The notes under the pieces: generated by a model | The model's input: the letters and a program-made list of their open reading frames with translations, nothing else | Databases searched by the model: none | What the model was told of the DNA's origin: nothing | Position numbers and translations under genes: made by a program | From: Thermoflexaceae bacterium | GTDB lineage: Bacteria; Chloroflexota; Dehalococcoidia; Tepidiformales; Tepidiformaceae | Direction: 5' to 3' | Assembly: GCA_015075555.1 (NCBI GenBank) | Contig: JABTUD010000001.1 | Location: 1,240,001-1,304,000 of the forward strand | Length of the DNA: 64,000 nt | In this document: one piece after another, positions 54,935 through 63,838 of the stretch | How positions within the stretch are numbered: position 1 is the first letter of the stretch | Layout: each line of letters opens with the position of its first letter

Positions 54935-55975
54935 ATGTCCCTTTTCGTTCGCCGCTGTGTTCCGCTCGCCCTCGCCCTGCTGGGCATGGCCTTGCTGGCC
55001 GCTGCCCGGCCGGGGGCCCAGGCATCCACCGGCGACGGAAGCGGGGGGCGCATGTTTTCCGCCGATGCGAGCTTTCCGCACCGCGATGCGGGGACAGCGG
55101 CCCGGCCCGAAAAACCCGGCCGGGCGACGGCCGCGGCGATCCTCGGAACCGATGAGCGCGTTCAGATCTGGGACACCACGGCCTATCCGTGGCGGGCGAT
55201 CACCTGGCTCGGGTTGTATGACTCGAACAGCGACCTCGTGGGGCACTGCACGGGGACCTTCATTGGGCCGGACACAATCCTGACCGCGGCGCACTGCCTG
55301 TGGGACTCGGATACGGAGACCTGGACGGAAGACATCGCCGTGGTCCCGGGCAAGGATGGCAGCTACGAGCCGTACGAGTTCGAGTGGGCGGTCAACTGGT
55401 GGGTCCCCGACGGCTACTTCGATAGCGGGGGCGACAACCTCTGGGACTGGGGTGTCGTGAAGCTTGGCTCCAGCGACCTGGGCATGACGGTAGGCTGGCT
55501 GCAGGTGGCGCAGCTAACAACCGAGACCCTTTCGCGGGCTGACTTCCAGCCCGCCATTGTCGGGTACCCGGGCGACAAGGAAGGCATCGAGGAGTGGACG
55601 ATGTGGGGAGGCATCAAAGATGCGTTCCTGGAAGTGGCGGACTACGACCTCTACCACGACATTGACACATATTCGGGGCAGAGCGGTTCGGCCATCTTCT
55701 CTGCGAACACCGTGGATGGGGCGATCCTTGGGCTGGTCGTGGGGGTCCATACGACGGGCGGGAGCACCTACAACCGCGGTTCCCGCATTGATGCCGAGTT
55801 GCTTGACGACATCAAGGAAGGGTGCCGGGTGATGGAATGCACGATCATGGCGTACGTCGAGGAGGGGACGGAGCCATCGCCCACAGTCTCACCGGCGGCG
55901 ACGCCAACCGCGCCTCCTGAACTCCCCGGCATGCCTTTCCGGGCATTCGCGCCCGAGGTGGGAAGGCAGAGGTAG
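54935..55975 (+). CDS. Secreted trypsin-like (V8/glutamyl endopeptidase-type) serine protease
   Basis: A 346-residue secreted protease. Signal peptide at residues 1-30; propeptide-like region to about 65; catalytic domain with His in ILTAAHCLWD, Asp in NLWDWGVVKL and Ser in YSGQSGSAIF. CHIP-like cysteines flank the His. The tail (about 300-346) is Pro/Thr-rich (SPTVSPAATPTAPPELPG), a typical wall stalk. GGAGG lies 6 bases before the ATG at 54935; an in-frame GTG at 54905 is less likely. No processing partner is nearby. Confidence 0.87.
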   Translation: MSLFVRRCVPLALALLGMALLAAARPGAQASTGDGSGGRMFSADASFPHRDAGTAARPEKPGRATAAAILGTDERVQIWDTTAYPWRAITWLGLYDSNSDLVGHCTGTFIGPDTILTAAHCLWDSDTETWTEDIAVVPGKDGSYEPYEFEWAVNWWVPDGYFDSGGDNLWDWGVVKLGSSDLGMTVGWLQVAQLTTETLSRADFQPAIVGYPGDKEGIEEWTMWGGIKDAFLEVADYDLYHDIDTYSGQSGSAIFSANTVDGAILGLVVGVHTTGGSTYNRGSRIDAELLDDIKEGCRVMECTIMAYVEEGTEPSPTVSPAATPTAPPELPGMPFRAFAPEVGRQR

Positions 55976-56020
55976 GGCGAGCACCTCGGACGAAGTGGCG
56001 AACGCCTTTGCGGCCCCGGT

Positions 56021-56347
56021 TCAGGAGCCGAGGCCGACGTCCACCTTCGAGATCTGGTCGCTGTCATTGAACGAAACGAGGATGCGGATCGGTCCGAATG
56101 GGCTGCCGTCGCCCACGACCTTCACGGCGCCATCTGCATCGACCGGTTCACGCCAGGTGATGTTGCCGGCGCCGCCGCCTGCCGGGCGGTTGCGCATGCC
56201 AGCCTCTGCGGCGGCCTTGCCAGTGGTGGTGCCGGTCATGGGATTGGACATCACAACGTCGTCGGCGAGGAGGGCCACGGCCTCGGCGATGTTGCCGGCC
56301 ACCTGCGCTTCCAGGTACTTGCGGGCGATTGCGATACGGTCTGCCAC
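56021..56347 (-). CDS. NTF2/SnoaL-like protein
   Basis: A 108-residue cone-shaped alpha+beta fold of the SnoaL/NTF2 type: ARKYLEAQVAGNIAEAVALLADDVVMSNP is the classic helix-turn-strand start (a chamber with a hydrophobic pocket). GTG 56347, with a GGATGGAG site about 12 bases upstream, is used; the frame continues upstream but without family support. The reaction is unknown. It lies 101 bases downstream of the tetR gene on the same strand and may be its target. Confidence 0.75.
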   Translation of the reverse strand: MADRIAIARKYLEAQVAGNIAEAVALLADDVVMSNPMTGTTTGKAAAEAGMRNRPAGGGAGNITWREPVDADGAVKVVGDGSPFGPIRILVSFNDSDQISKVDVGLGS

Positions 56348-56448
56348 GGTGTCAATACTCCATCCAGCGGCCGGGCGGCCTGAATTTAGCGTGAGGCTAA
56401 GGATTGCACTCCTCCCCGTCAAGGGCCCGATGTTCCCGGGCGGGACTG

Positions 56449-57027
56449 CTACGGACGCCGTGGCGCCAGGCCGTCGGCCAGGACGGTCGCCAGCGACTCC
56501 AGCAGGTCATCGGCGGCAGCCAGCTCTTCGACACCGGATAGGGCGGCCATACCTTCGCAGGCGAGAAGGATGTGGCGGGCAACGTGCTCGGCCGGGAGAT
56601 CGTGGCGCACCAGCCCCTCTTCCTGGGCGACGCGGTAGCTCTCGGCGACGAGGCGGACCCACTGGTCGTGGGTGCGGCGGTCGCGCGTGCCGTCGACCGG
56701 GTGAAGGGCATCGATGGCAACCCGGTCGGCCGGGCGGGCGAGGAAGTAGCGAAGGGTTTCGAGGATGCGCTCGCGCAGGGGCAGGCCAGCGGACTGCAGC
56801 TCGGCCAGGGCGGCGCGGTCACGCTGACCGTGCCGTTCGCCCAGTGCGGCGATGATCGACCCCTTGGATGGGAAGTAGCGGTAGACCGCGCCGACGCTGA
56901 AGGCTGCTTCCGAGGCGATGTCATCGATGCGGGTCTCGGCGATGCCCCTGCGGGCGAGGCATGCTTCGGCCGCATCGAGGATGGCCTCGCGCTGGAGGTG
57001 GCGATACTCGGGGCTAACGCGGGGCAT
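56449..57027 (-). CDS. TetR/AcrR family regulator
   Basis: A 192-residue repressor. Helix-turn-helix: REAILDAAEACLARRGIAET followed by RIDDIASEAAFSVGAVYRYF and PSKGSIIAAL. The C-terminal part holds the ligand pocket. Transcribed divergently from the enoyl-CoA hydratase gene, with 115 bases between, so control of an acyl-CoA gene is likely (inference). Confidence 0.9.
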   Translation of the reverse strand: MPRVSPEYRHLQREAILDAAEACLARRGIAETRIDDIASEAAFSVGAVYRYFPSKGSIIAALGERHGQRDRAALAELQSAGLPLRERILETLRYFLARPADRVAIDALHPVDGTRDRRTHDQWVRLVAESYRVAQEEGLVRHDLPAEHVARHILLACEGMAALSGVEELAAADDLLESLATVLADGLAPRRP

Positions 57028-57142
57028 GCGGCACCGCCGGTCAGGGTGCTTCCTTTTACTCCCGGTTCGCGAGGCTGGTCAATGCGGCCCACGGACGGCT
57101 GGATTCGCTAGACTGCGCGGGAGACTGAACAAGGAGCCAGCC

Positions 57143-57910
57143 ATGCCCGGGACCGTCCTCTACGAGCGTGAAGGTCATATCGCCACTATCACTTACAACC
57201 GCCCCGAGGCCCTGAATGCAATCAACACCGAGCTACGCGCCGACCTGAATGCTGCCTGGGAGCGCTTCCGTGAGGATGAGGAGGCGTACGTGGCGATCGT
57301 GACCGGGGCGGGACGGGCATTCAGCGCAGGGGCCGACCTGCGCGACCCGGCAAGGCAGACGAAGGGCACGTTCTGGGAGGTGCCCAGCTACTCATCGCTG
57401 GAGAGCGGCATGGAGATCTGGAAGCCGGTCATCGCCGCCGTGAACGGCTACTGCCTGGGCTTTGCCCTCACCCTGGTTGCCTCCTGCGATTTCGTGATCG
57501 CGAGCGAAAGGGCGGAATTCGGGTTCCCGGAGGTGCAGATCGGCGTGCCGACCATCCAGGGTGCGGTACGGATGCCGGGGCGGGTTGGCTGGCAGAATGC
57601 CATGGAGCTGCTCCTCATCGGCGACCGGGTGAACGCTGCTCGCGCCAGGGAGATGGGCCTCGTTTGGAAGGTGGTGGCCCACGACGACCTCATGAGCGAA
57701 GCGCGCGCCCTGGCTGAGCGGCTCCTGAAGCCGGCGCCCCTGGCAATCAGGGCCACCAAAGAGGTGGCGTGGCGCGGCCAGCAGCTACCGTTCGTGGAAG
57801 CGATCCGCTTTGGCGAGACGATGCGGCGGGTGGCCGGCGCGACGGAGGACGCGCGCGAAGGCCCGGCGGCCTTCCGCGAGAAGCGTCAGCCGGACTGGAA
57901 AGGGCTCTGA
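57143..57910 (+). CDS. Enoyl-CoA hydratase/isomerase (crotonase family)
   Basis: A 255-residue crotonase. ITYNRPEALNAINTEL, AIVTGAGRAFSAGADLRD (oxyanion hole Gly/Ala) and KPVIAAVNGYCLGFALTLVASCDFVIAS are family marks; the Glu of a typical hydratase at the second position is replaced by residues around EFGFPEVQIGVP, so isomerase or another acyl-CoA reaction is possible. AGGAG precedes the ATG at 57143. Confidence 0.9.
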   Translation: MPGTVLYEREGHIATITYNRPEALNAINTELRADLNAAWERFREDEEAYVAIVTGAGRAFSAGADLRDPARQTKGTFWEVPSYSSLESGMEIWKPVIAAVNGYCLGFALTLVASCDFVIASERAEFGFPEVQIGVPTIQGAVRMPGRVGWQNAMELLLIGDRVNAARAREMGLVWKVVAHDDLMSEARALAERLLKPAPLAIRATKEVAWRGQQLPFVEAIRFGETMRRVAGATEDAREGPAAFREKRQPDWKGL

Positions 57911-57977
57911 TAGGGATCGAAGCCGGGCATTAGGCGGCTGGCCGCAACGAAATAGGGGGAATCCGGCATCGATCAGG

Positions 57978-58901
57978 GTGGCGCCCGGGCGCGACCATCG
58001 GGGGGTGGAAAACCGTGCAAGACCCGGGCCGGCGGGTGCTGCCCGAACTGGCCGGGGCAGCCCAGGCGACTGGCTGAAGAAGCCCCAGGTCGTTTTCCCG
58101 GCGCTTGTGGTAGTGGGAATGCTGGGTCTGGCCTTCGGACTCCAGCCGGGCGGCAGCTCGAGCGCCGAGCCTTCGACCGGCGACCCCGAGGGCTTCGTCA
58201 CGGAGCAGCAGACCCCGACGGCCGCCGTTGCCACGCCAACGCCCGCGCCGGCCCGGGAGACGCCCGCCGCGGGGACTCCCGCAGTGAGCGCCAGCACCAG
58301 CCCGGCCACGAACGCCAGCATCCCCGGTGCGGGGGCGACGAACGAAGTGGCCGGCGCGCGCACGACCCCGGTGAGCACGCCGTCCGGTGACGACTCGCCC
58401 GTCGACCAGCCCACCCAGTGCGGTGCGCTGCAGGAAACTGCAACCCCGCTGGCGGTGGAACAGACGCTGAGCGGGGTTTCGGTGAGGGCGACGCGGGCAG
58501 CCGTCTTTCCGATTGACTACTTCCGCTGCATCCTGATGGCGACCGGCGGACGGGAGGCGGTCGCGCTGGCGGGCATGATCGGCAAGGCCGAGCGAGAGGG
58601 GATGACGCACGCGGTGCTCATCGACCTCTGGGTCACGAACTCATCGCGCGACTTCGGCCAGGTGAACCTGCGCACGGCCGTGATCGCAGCCGCAGGCCAG
58701 GCCTTCGGGCCGCTGGCCACCCTGGGCGGAAAGGCCGAGGTGGTGATATCGGGTGGCCAGGGGCGCAATGTCACCCTGGTTGCGGCGGTCAAGAACGGCG
58801 TTGGAAGCGGCACGGGACCGATTACGGTCTCGATCGAAGCGCCACTGACAGGCGGCAAGCAGACAGCCGGGAAATACCAGCTCTTCCTGCCCACGCCCTG
58901 A
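57978..58901 (+). CDS. Membrane-anchored protein with a Thr/Pro/Ala-rich stalk
   Basis: About 307 residues. One membrane span (about residues 39-56, VVFPALVVVGMLGLAFGL), then a 90-residue Pro/Thr/Ala/Ser-rich stalk and an external beta domain of about 160 residues (VTNSSRDFGQVNLRTAVIAA...), reminiscent of DUF4352-like lipoprotein domains. No function known. Start uncertain: GTG at 57978 or at 58005, neither with a good ribosome site. The frame continues open upstream into the hydratase gene, so the upstream part is not used. Confidence 0.6.
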   Translation: MAPGRDHRGVENRARPGPAGAARTGRGSPGDWLKKPQVVFPALVVVGMLGLAFGLQPGGSSSAEPSTGDPEGFVTEQQTPTAAVATPTPAPARETPAAGTPAVSASTSPATNASIPGAGATNEVAGARTTPVSTPSGDDSPVDQPTQCGALQETATPLAVEQTLSGVSVRATRAAVFPIDYFRCILMATGGREAVALAGMIGKAEREGMTHAVLIDLWVTNSSRDFGQVNLRTAVIAAAGQAFGPLATLGGKAEVVISGGQGRNVTLVAAVKNGVGSGTGPITVSIEAPLTGGKQTAGKYQLFLPTP

Positions 58902-58973
58902 CCTGGCCGGACCCATGAGCGGCCCGAGAACCGCATACCGCGCCAGGCTGCCCGGGCCCGGCGCTGCAAATGG

Positions 58974-60026
58974 CTACTGCAAGGTCACCTGGGCATAGAA
59001 GTCCTTGTAGGAGCCGTCGCTATAGGTCCGTGTGAAGTCGACGCGGATCTCCTGGCCCGGCTTCTTGGAGCGAAGTACGTCGCAAATCTCTCCGACCGTT
59101 TCCACGTCGGTGAAATCGATGGTGTAGATAAGGTCGGTAGCCAATCCCTGCCTTGTGGGCGGGCTGCCCTGGTCGACACCAAGGACGAGAATGCCATCGA
59201 TATAGGCGAGCTCGATGCCAAGTTCATCGGCGAGGCCACGGTAGTTCTCCGTCAGCTTCACGCCCAGGTAGTCGATGTTCTTTCCCGCCTTCAGCTTTTC
59301 TGCCACGAAGGCCGCTTCATCCATCGAAATCGCGTAGTTCACTGATTGCTTGCTTGTCTGGGTGAGGGTGTTCATTCCCACGACTTCGCCGCGCATGTTC
59401 ACCAGTGGGCCGCCGCTATTGCCAGGGTTGATGGCTGCGTCGGTCTGGATGAGGTCTTCACGGCCGTTGTACTTCTCGCCGAGCTTGCTGACGATGCCGC
59501 GAGTGACGGTGAGCTTCTGTCCCTGCCAGTCGGTAGCCGTGCCCGGATACCCGAGGGTGACGACTTCCTGCCCGGGCTGAAGTTCCTTACTGTCGCCGAT
59601 GGGAGCGGGCTTGAACTTCGCCCGTTCTACCTCCAGGAGGGCGACGTCATCGCAGGGGCTGAGCGCGACCACCCGTGCGGAGAGCTCACGCTTGTCATCG
59701 GGATCGACCACCTTGATGGAGGCGGCGCCCAGCACGACATGGGCATTGGTGAGCACATGCTGGCCGTCCCCCCAGACGATGCCACTGCCACCGCCCGTGC
59801 CCTCGGGCGAGGTGGTGTTGATATTGATCACGGAACTCTTGAGCTTTTCGACGATCTGCTGTGGTGTGAGGTCTTTGGCTTCGGTCGGGCCGGGAGATGG
59901 CGTCGAATTGGAGGGACGCGTGGACTCCCGTGTCGGTTCGTCGTCGGAGTCGTCACCGCTGCAGGCGGCGCCCACCGCCAGAACTGCCACCAGGGAGACC
60001 AGGGCAAGCCAATTGCGCGTGAGCAT
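58974..60026 (-). CDS. HtrA/DegP-type serine protease lipoprotein
   Basis: A 350-residue protease with signal peptide and lipobox AACSG (about residue 23), an acidic/Thr/Pro-rich linker, and a trypsin-like domain: His in VLTNAHVVLG, Asp in PCDDVALLEV, Ser in INPGNSGGPLVN. A PDZ domain occupies about residues 250-350. GGAGG lies about 8 bases before the ATG at 60026. It degrades or checks unfolded extracytoplasmic proteins. It is transcribed behind the amidoligase-like gene on the same strand, 121 bases on. Confidence 0.92.
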   Translation of the reverse strand: MLTRNWLALVSLVAVLAVGAACSGDDSDDEPTRESTRPSNSTPSPGPTEAKDLTPQQIVEKLKSSVININTTSPEGTGGGSGIVWGDGQHVLTNAHVVLGAASIKVVDPDDKRELSARVVALSPCDDVALLEVERAKFKPAPIGDSKELQPGQEVVTLGYPGTATDWQGQKLTVTRGIVSKLGEKYNGREDLIQTDAAINPGNSGGPLVNMRGEVVGMNTLTQTSKQSVNYAISMDEAAFVAEKLKAGKNIDYLGVKLTENYRGLADELGIELAYIDGILVLGVDQGSPPTRQGLATDLIYTIDFTDVETVGEICDVLRSKKPGQEIRVDFTRTYSDGSYKDFYAQVTLQ

Positions 60027-60147
60027 CTCTACCGTCCTCCACGAGGTCGCAGGCAGCATAGATCCGCAAGACCAAACCATTCAATGCCTGCATCCTCAAT
60101 TTACGCGCTTCTGCCCGGCCCGGATGCTTGCTGCGCTGCCGCCGTGG

Positions 60148-62151
60148 TCAGCACGTTGTCCCCGGTGGACAGGTTGGGGTAGGTGGCGGCGGTGGAGGTG
60201 GAGGTGGGGGAGGTGGGGGTGGCGGCGGCACATCGTCCACGGGCCTGGTTGGCGTGGCCGTGGGCGGGCGAGTTGCTGTGGGGTGCACGGTGGTCGGCGA
60301 TGGGGTGGGCGCAGGCGATTTCGTTGCCGTGGGAGTGGGCGCAGGCCTGGTCTCCGTGGGAACGGCGGCGGGATTGGTGGGCGTTGGCGTGGGGTCGAGC
60401 TGGCGGGTAGGGGTTGGCTCCGGAGAAGGCGTGGGCGAAGGCGATCCAGTGCCCGCACCCACGGCTGACGTTGGCTCGTTCGTGGGCGTTGGCGTCCGGG
60501 CGGGGGGTGCGGTTTCTGTGACAGATGCCCTGGTCGGCGCCTCGGTGGCCACCTCGCCCGCTCGCGTGGGGGTTGGCGAGTTTTCGTCGCCACCACCCTG
60601 CGTCAGCACGATGCTGGCGACCAGCCCCACCGCCACAACCGCCGCAATCACACCGCCCACGAAAGGAATGGAGAACGCAGGCGCCGCCGGTACCGGCGCC
60701 ACCGTTTCGCCCGGCAGGGACGGAGCCTGGGGCGGCAACGGTTCGGGAGCAGGCGAGAGTTCCCCGGGCTCCGCGCTGGCCGGCGGAAGTGGCGGAAGGA
60801 AGCGCTTGCCCGGACGCCCGGCCTTGCCGGGGCGGGTCCGCTCTTGCTTGCCAGTGCGGAGTCCCGTGCCGGGGTCTCCCAATGGTTCACGCTCGGGCGC
60901 CAGGAGCTGTGCCGGGTCCGCGACTGCATCGTACAGGCCGGCCCCGGCCGTCTGCTCGTGCGAGGCGAGGATGCGTCCTGCACCAGGCCCGGCCAGGTAA
61001 CGGCCAAGGACTTCGTCGAGGTGGCCAGCTTCGAGGAGGACGAGGAAGCGCGCCAGGGAATGCCGGGGAATGCACGCGAAGGCGCTGCGTCCTGGCCCCG
61101 CGACGCGGAAGACAGTGAAATCCCAGGTCGCGAGGATGGCTTCGATGCGCATCCCCGGGCGTGCGCGCGCCTGGAGGACAGCGCCCTCGCATGGGCGTTG
61201 CCCGCCAGCTCCAAAGTGGCCGGAGGTTGGCAGCGCTGGCGGGTCGCGCTCCTCTATGCCAAGCGGCAGCTCGCCCGCGGCGATGCGGTTCATTACGTCC
61301 ACGTCATCCGGTGAAGAGCGGCCGGCGAGCGTTTCGAGGGCAACCTGCCAGGCGAGCAAGAGCATCTCGCCGGCCGCTACTTCGCCACCGTCGCCTCGGC
61401 GCATCATGGCGGAACGCCCGGCCGCATAGAGGTCGAAGCCGGGCGCGTCGCGGCGGACGCGGTAGCCGAACCGTTCAACACCGGGGAGAACTTCGATTGC
61501 CAGCTTCGGGGGCAGAGATGAGCGCGGCCGATGGCCCGCCGCCGCGAGGGCGCAGGCGCGGGCGCTTCCCACCGCAAAGGCAGCGACGGCGCCCAGCCGG
61601 GGGCCCGCCACGAACTCGCCGCAAAGCTCCAGCCTCCCCGGCCGTGGGCGTATGTAGACCCCGTGAGATTCGGGGCGATCAAGCACGAGCCCCAGCGCCG
61701 GGGCGAAGGTCACCGCATACAGCCGCGCCGCTTTATCAGCCACGGCGGTAGGGACAGAGACGCTGATGTGGGTGGAGAAGCCTTGCTGCTGGACCCCGGC
61801 GGGCAGGAGGCCACGGAGTTCACCGGCAGCGTTGGCGGCCCAGTGTTGCGTCCTTGCGGCAAAGCCGGGCCTGACAGGAATCGGGGGGGAGGCCACCTCG
61901 GCCTCAGCGCCATCGGCGGTCAGCGCTATTCCTGAAGGGAGGCGGTAGGCGTTGGCATCACCGGGGTCGAGCCGGCGTCCCGGGATTGGGAGGCAGTGGA
62001 TCGCCTCCCTGAAGTCGAACGGCTGGCCGTCGCGGAAGAGGGAGTACTCGTGCTCGATGCCAAGGAGCCCGGCAGGCGCGGCGCCCGGGTCCGGCGCACT
62101 GAGCACGCTGGCGAAGGCATCCTGGAGGTGACCTGCCTGGCCCTGGGTCAC
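60148..62151 (-). CDS. GCS/amidoligase-like enzyme fused to a membrane span and polyproline tail
   Basis: About 667 residues of a combination I have not met. Residues 20-370 look like the glutamine-synthetase/GCS fold: GIEHEYSLF with the ExE metal pair, DGAEAEVASPPI, QGFSTHISVSVP with a His, and RPGRLELCGEF. A basic linker (about 430-465) leads to a membrane span near residue 520, then 140 residues rich in Pro/Thr/Ser with PTPTPT repeats, ending in 16 prolines, a CPPGTTC tail. The enzyme faces the cytoplasm and the tail lies outside. GTG 62151 (GGGGGAG upstream) is the best start; GTG 62193 is possible. A 60-residue peptide gene precedes it. Confidence 0.7.
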   Translation of the reverse strand: MTQGQAGHLQDAFASVLSAPDPGAAPAGLLGIEHEYSLFRDGQPFDFREAIHCLPIPGRRLDPGDANAYRLPSGIALTADGAEAEVASPPIPVRPGFAARTQHWAANAAGELRGLLPAGVQQQGFSTHISVSVPTAVADKAARLYAVTFAPALGLVLDRPESHGVYIRPRPGRLELCGEFVAGPRLGAVAAFAVGSARACALAAAGHRPRSSLPPKLAIEVLPGVERFGYRVRRDAPGFDLYAAGRSAMMRRGDGGEVAAGEMLLLAWQVALETLAGRSSPDDVDVMNRIAAGELPLGIEERDPPALPTSGHFGAGGQRPCEGAVLQARARPGMRIEAILATWDFTVFRVAGPGRSAFACIPRHSLARFLVLLEAGHLDEVLGRYLAGPGAGRILASHEQTAGAGLYDAVADPAQLLAPEREPLGDPGTGLRTGKQERTRPGKAGRPGKRFLPPLPPASAEPGELSPAPEPLPPQAPSLPGETVAPVPAAPAFSIPFVGGVIAAVVAVGLVASIVLTQGGGDENSPTPTRAGEVATEAPTRASVTETAPPARTPTPTNEPTSAVGAGTGSPSPTPSPEPTPTRQLDPTPTPTNPAAVPTETRPAPTPTATKSPAPTPSPTTVHPTATRPPTATPTRPVDDVPPPPPPPPPPPPPPPPTPTCPPGTTC
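60182..60236. repeat. (GGN)n tract encoding the polyproline end
   Basis: A short tandem repeat of GGN triplets on the plus strand, read as CCN (Pro) on the minus strand, at the end of the amidoligase-like gene. Such tracts vary in length between strains and are prone to assembly error. Confidence 0.6.
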
Positions 62152-62210
62152 GGTGAGAACTCCCCCTGGCCGGGACTGCGGACGCGCTGGCAATCCGCGC
62201 CCGGGCCCTG

Positions 62211-62393
62211 TTAGCGCATGTTCTGGATGGTGTTCTTTGCCGTGTCGTGCTGGGCCTTCTGCGCTCCCTGGCTGCCCGGCGCTTCAGGAGCTGCGCGCTG
62301 CACGCCCTCTTCGTCGATTGCGATGCCTTCTCCGGCCGGCCCGGTCAGTCGCGAGCCGGCCAGTCCCGTTGTCGCGGATTCCTTCTCGCCCAT
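62211..62393 (-). CDS. 60-residue hydrophilic peptide upstream of the amidoligase-like gene
   Basis: A short gene with AAAGGA about 8 bases before its ATG at 62393. The peptide is Gly/Ala/Glu/Gln-rich, without hydrophobic or cysteine content, and ends NTIQNMR; it is probably disordered. It lies 17 bases before the longer start and 59 bases before the preferred start of the amidoligase-like gene on the same strand, so both are on one transcript. By position it could be a substrate of that enzyme, as Pup is of PafA, but it lacks the Pup C-terminal GG(E/Q). Confidence 0.5.
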   Translation of the reverse strand: MGEKESATTGLAGSRLTGPAGEGIAIDEEGVQRAAPEAPGSQGAQKAQHDTAKNTIQNMR

Positions 62394-62514
62394 AGCCCTG
62401 TCCTTTCATGGCAGGCCGGCGCCAGCTGCAGCGCCAGTCGCCACCAGAGGTGCAGGGTAGGCGGTTGGATGGGCCAGTTCAATATGCTGGCCATGCGAGA
62501 CTGCAAAACGAAGC

Positions 62515-63639
62515 TCAGTAGGACTGGAAGAGCTTTCCCCACTCGCTGTTCATCATGCTGGCGATGCGGCGTTTTCCCATGAGCGGGTACCAGTAGTAGT
62601 TGTGGTAGACGTTGCTGGCCCAGTAGCTCCATGGAACGAGCGGGGTGCGGAGGAGGAACTTCTCAAAGCGGTGCAACTTGCCCCAGTAGATCTGCTTCTG
62701 TCCCCAGCTCGCGAACGTGTCCTCATCGCCGCTGAAGCCGAAGTTGATGCCGCTGATATCGAGGCCCTCGACGGTGATCTCGGTGGGGTTCCCCACGCCG
62801 AGGCCGGCCTCGTGGGCGAGGCGAATGAAATCCAGGCTCATGGGGTCGAAGCCCATCATTTTCGCGGCGACAGCGTCGATGGCCACCTGGTCGGAGCTGG
62901 CGAGGATCACGTTCTTGACATGGGGGCGCATGGCGCGCGGGCCAGGCCCATCGCCGGCGATGGTGCCATCCATCACGGCGAAGATGCCGGTGTGAATCTC
63001 CTGCTGGATGCGGAGGAGGTCGACGAGCGTCTGGTGGATGACTGAATGCGTCCAGTGCCGCCTGTTGTTGAGGAGGCCCCCGAAGGCGTTCTTCATGGCG
63101 CCCGTCATGGTGGTGAAGACGTGGGTCTTGAGGGTGGGCAGGTGGACAATGTTGGTGCCCAGGAACATCTCGGGGATTTCTATCCCGTCCGGGAAGATCC
63201 TGTCGAGCACGAGCATCTCCCCCTGCGGGGCATAGGGGACCCAGCGCGCGCCCCTGTCTTGCAGGTGAACGGGCGCCAGGCCGTGCTTTGCGAAGACGCG
63301 GTCGTGCTTGTTGCCCTTCTCCCCCTCGTGTGAGTTCACCACGACGGTCCCGTTCTGGACCGGGGTAATGCGTTCGTACCCCGCTCCCCGGAGGGCAGAT
63401 GTGACGCCATCGAGCTGCCAGGGGCTGGTGCTGCAGCCGGGGTAGTAGTGCTGCCAGCTGATGTTGACCTTGAGGAGCGTTTCGCTCGATTGCGGCAGGT
63501 GCTGGCGGAAATGGGCCATCTCCATGACGCGGGCAAAGTCGTCAACGACCGAAGTTGCGCCTGTATAGATGACGGAGACAAGCGGCTCGCGAGATGGCTT
63601 TCGCCCGGAGCCGGGCTCGTGCGAGGTTTCGGCGGTCAT
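62515..63639 (-). CDS. DUF362 domain protein
   Basis: A 374-residue protein with the DUF362 core (residues 20-260): VSVIYTGAT, LLKVNISWQHYYPGCSTSPW, LPTLKTHVFTTMTGAMKNAFGG and AIDAVAAKMMGFDPMSLDF are the usual blocks. DUF362 proteins are often linked to iron-sulfur or reductase systems; here no ferredoxin domain is attached. The ATG at 63639 is chosen because upstream sequence loses family character. The C terminus is aromatic-rich (WSYWASNVYHNYYWYPLMG). Function unknown. Confidence 0.85.
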   Translation of the reverse strand: MTAETSHEPGSGRKPSREPLVSVIYTGATSVVDDFARVMEMAHFRQHLPQSSETLLKVNISWQHYYPGCSTSPWQLDGVTSALRGAGYERITPVQNGTVVVNSHEGEKGNKHDRVFAKHGLAPVHLQDRGARWVPYAPQGEMLVLDRIFPDGIEIPEMFLGTNIVHLPTLKTHVFTTMTGAMKNAFGGLLNNRRHWTHSVIHQTLVDLLRIQQEIHTGIFAVMDGTIAGDGPGPRAMRPHVKNVILASSDQVAIDAVAAKMMGFDPMSLDFIRLAHEAGLGVGNPTEITVEGLDISGINFGFSGDEDTFASWGQKQIYWGKLHRFEKFLLRTPLVPWSYWASNVYHNYYWYPLMGKRRIASMMNSEWGKLFQSY

Positions 63640-63838
63640 GGGGAGAGTGTACCGCGCCGCCGGGGGAAGGGTCCGGGAAAGGGGGCAGTGAGAGCCCCGG
63701 GGCGGCCGGAGAGGGTGCAATCCCTGGTCCGCAAGGCGGGGTAAAGGCGGCTGGGCCCCCGCGTCACCTGGCCTGGCATCGGCGCCATCCCTTCCCAACA
63801 ACGGCCCGTCGACATGGGCAAGGTGGAGGAGACCCGAC

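Noticed and set aside
62211-62393. Identification of the 60-residue peptide as Pup or UBact
   Set aside because: It lacks the C-terminal Gly-Gly-Glu/Gln of Pup and the GG-type end of UBact; only gene order is suggestive.
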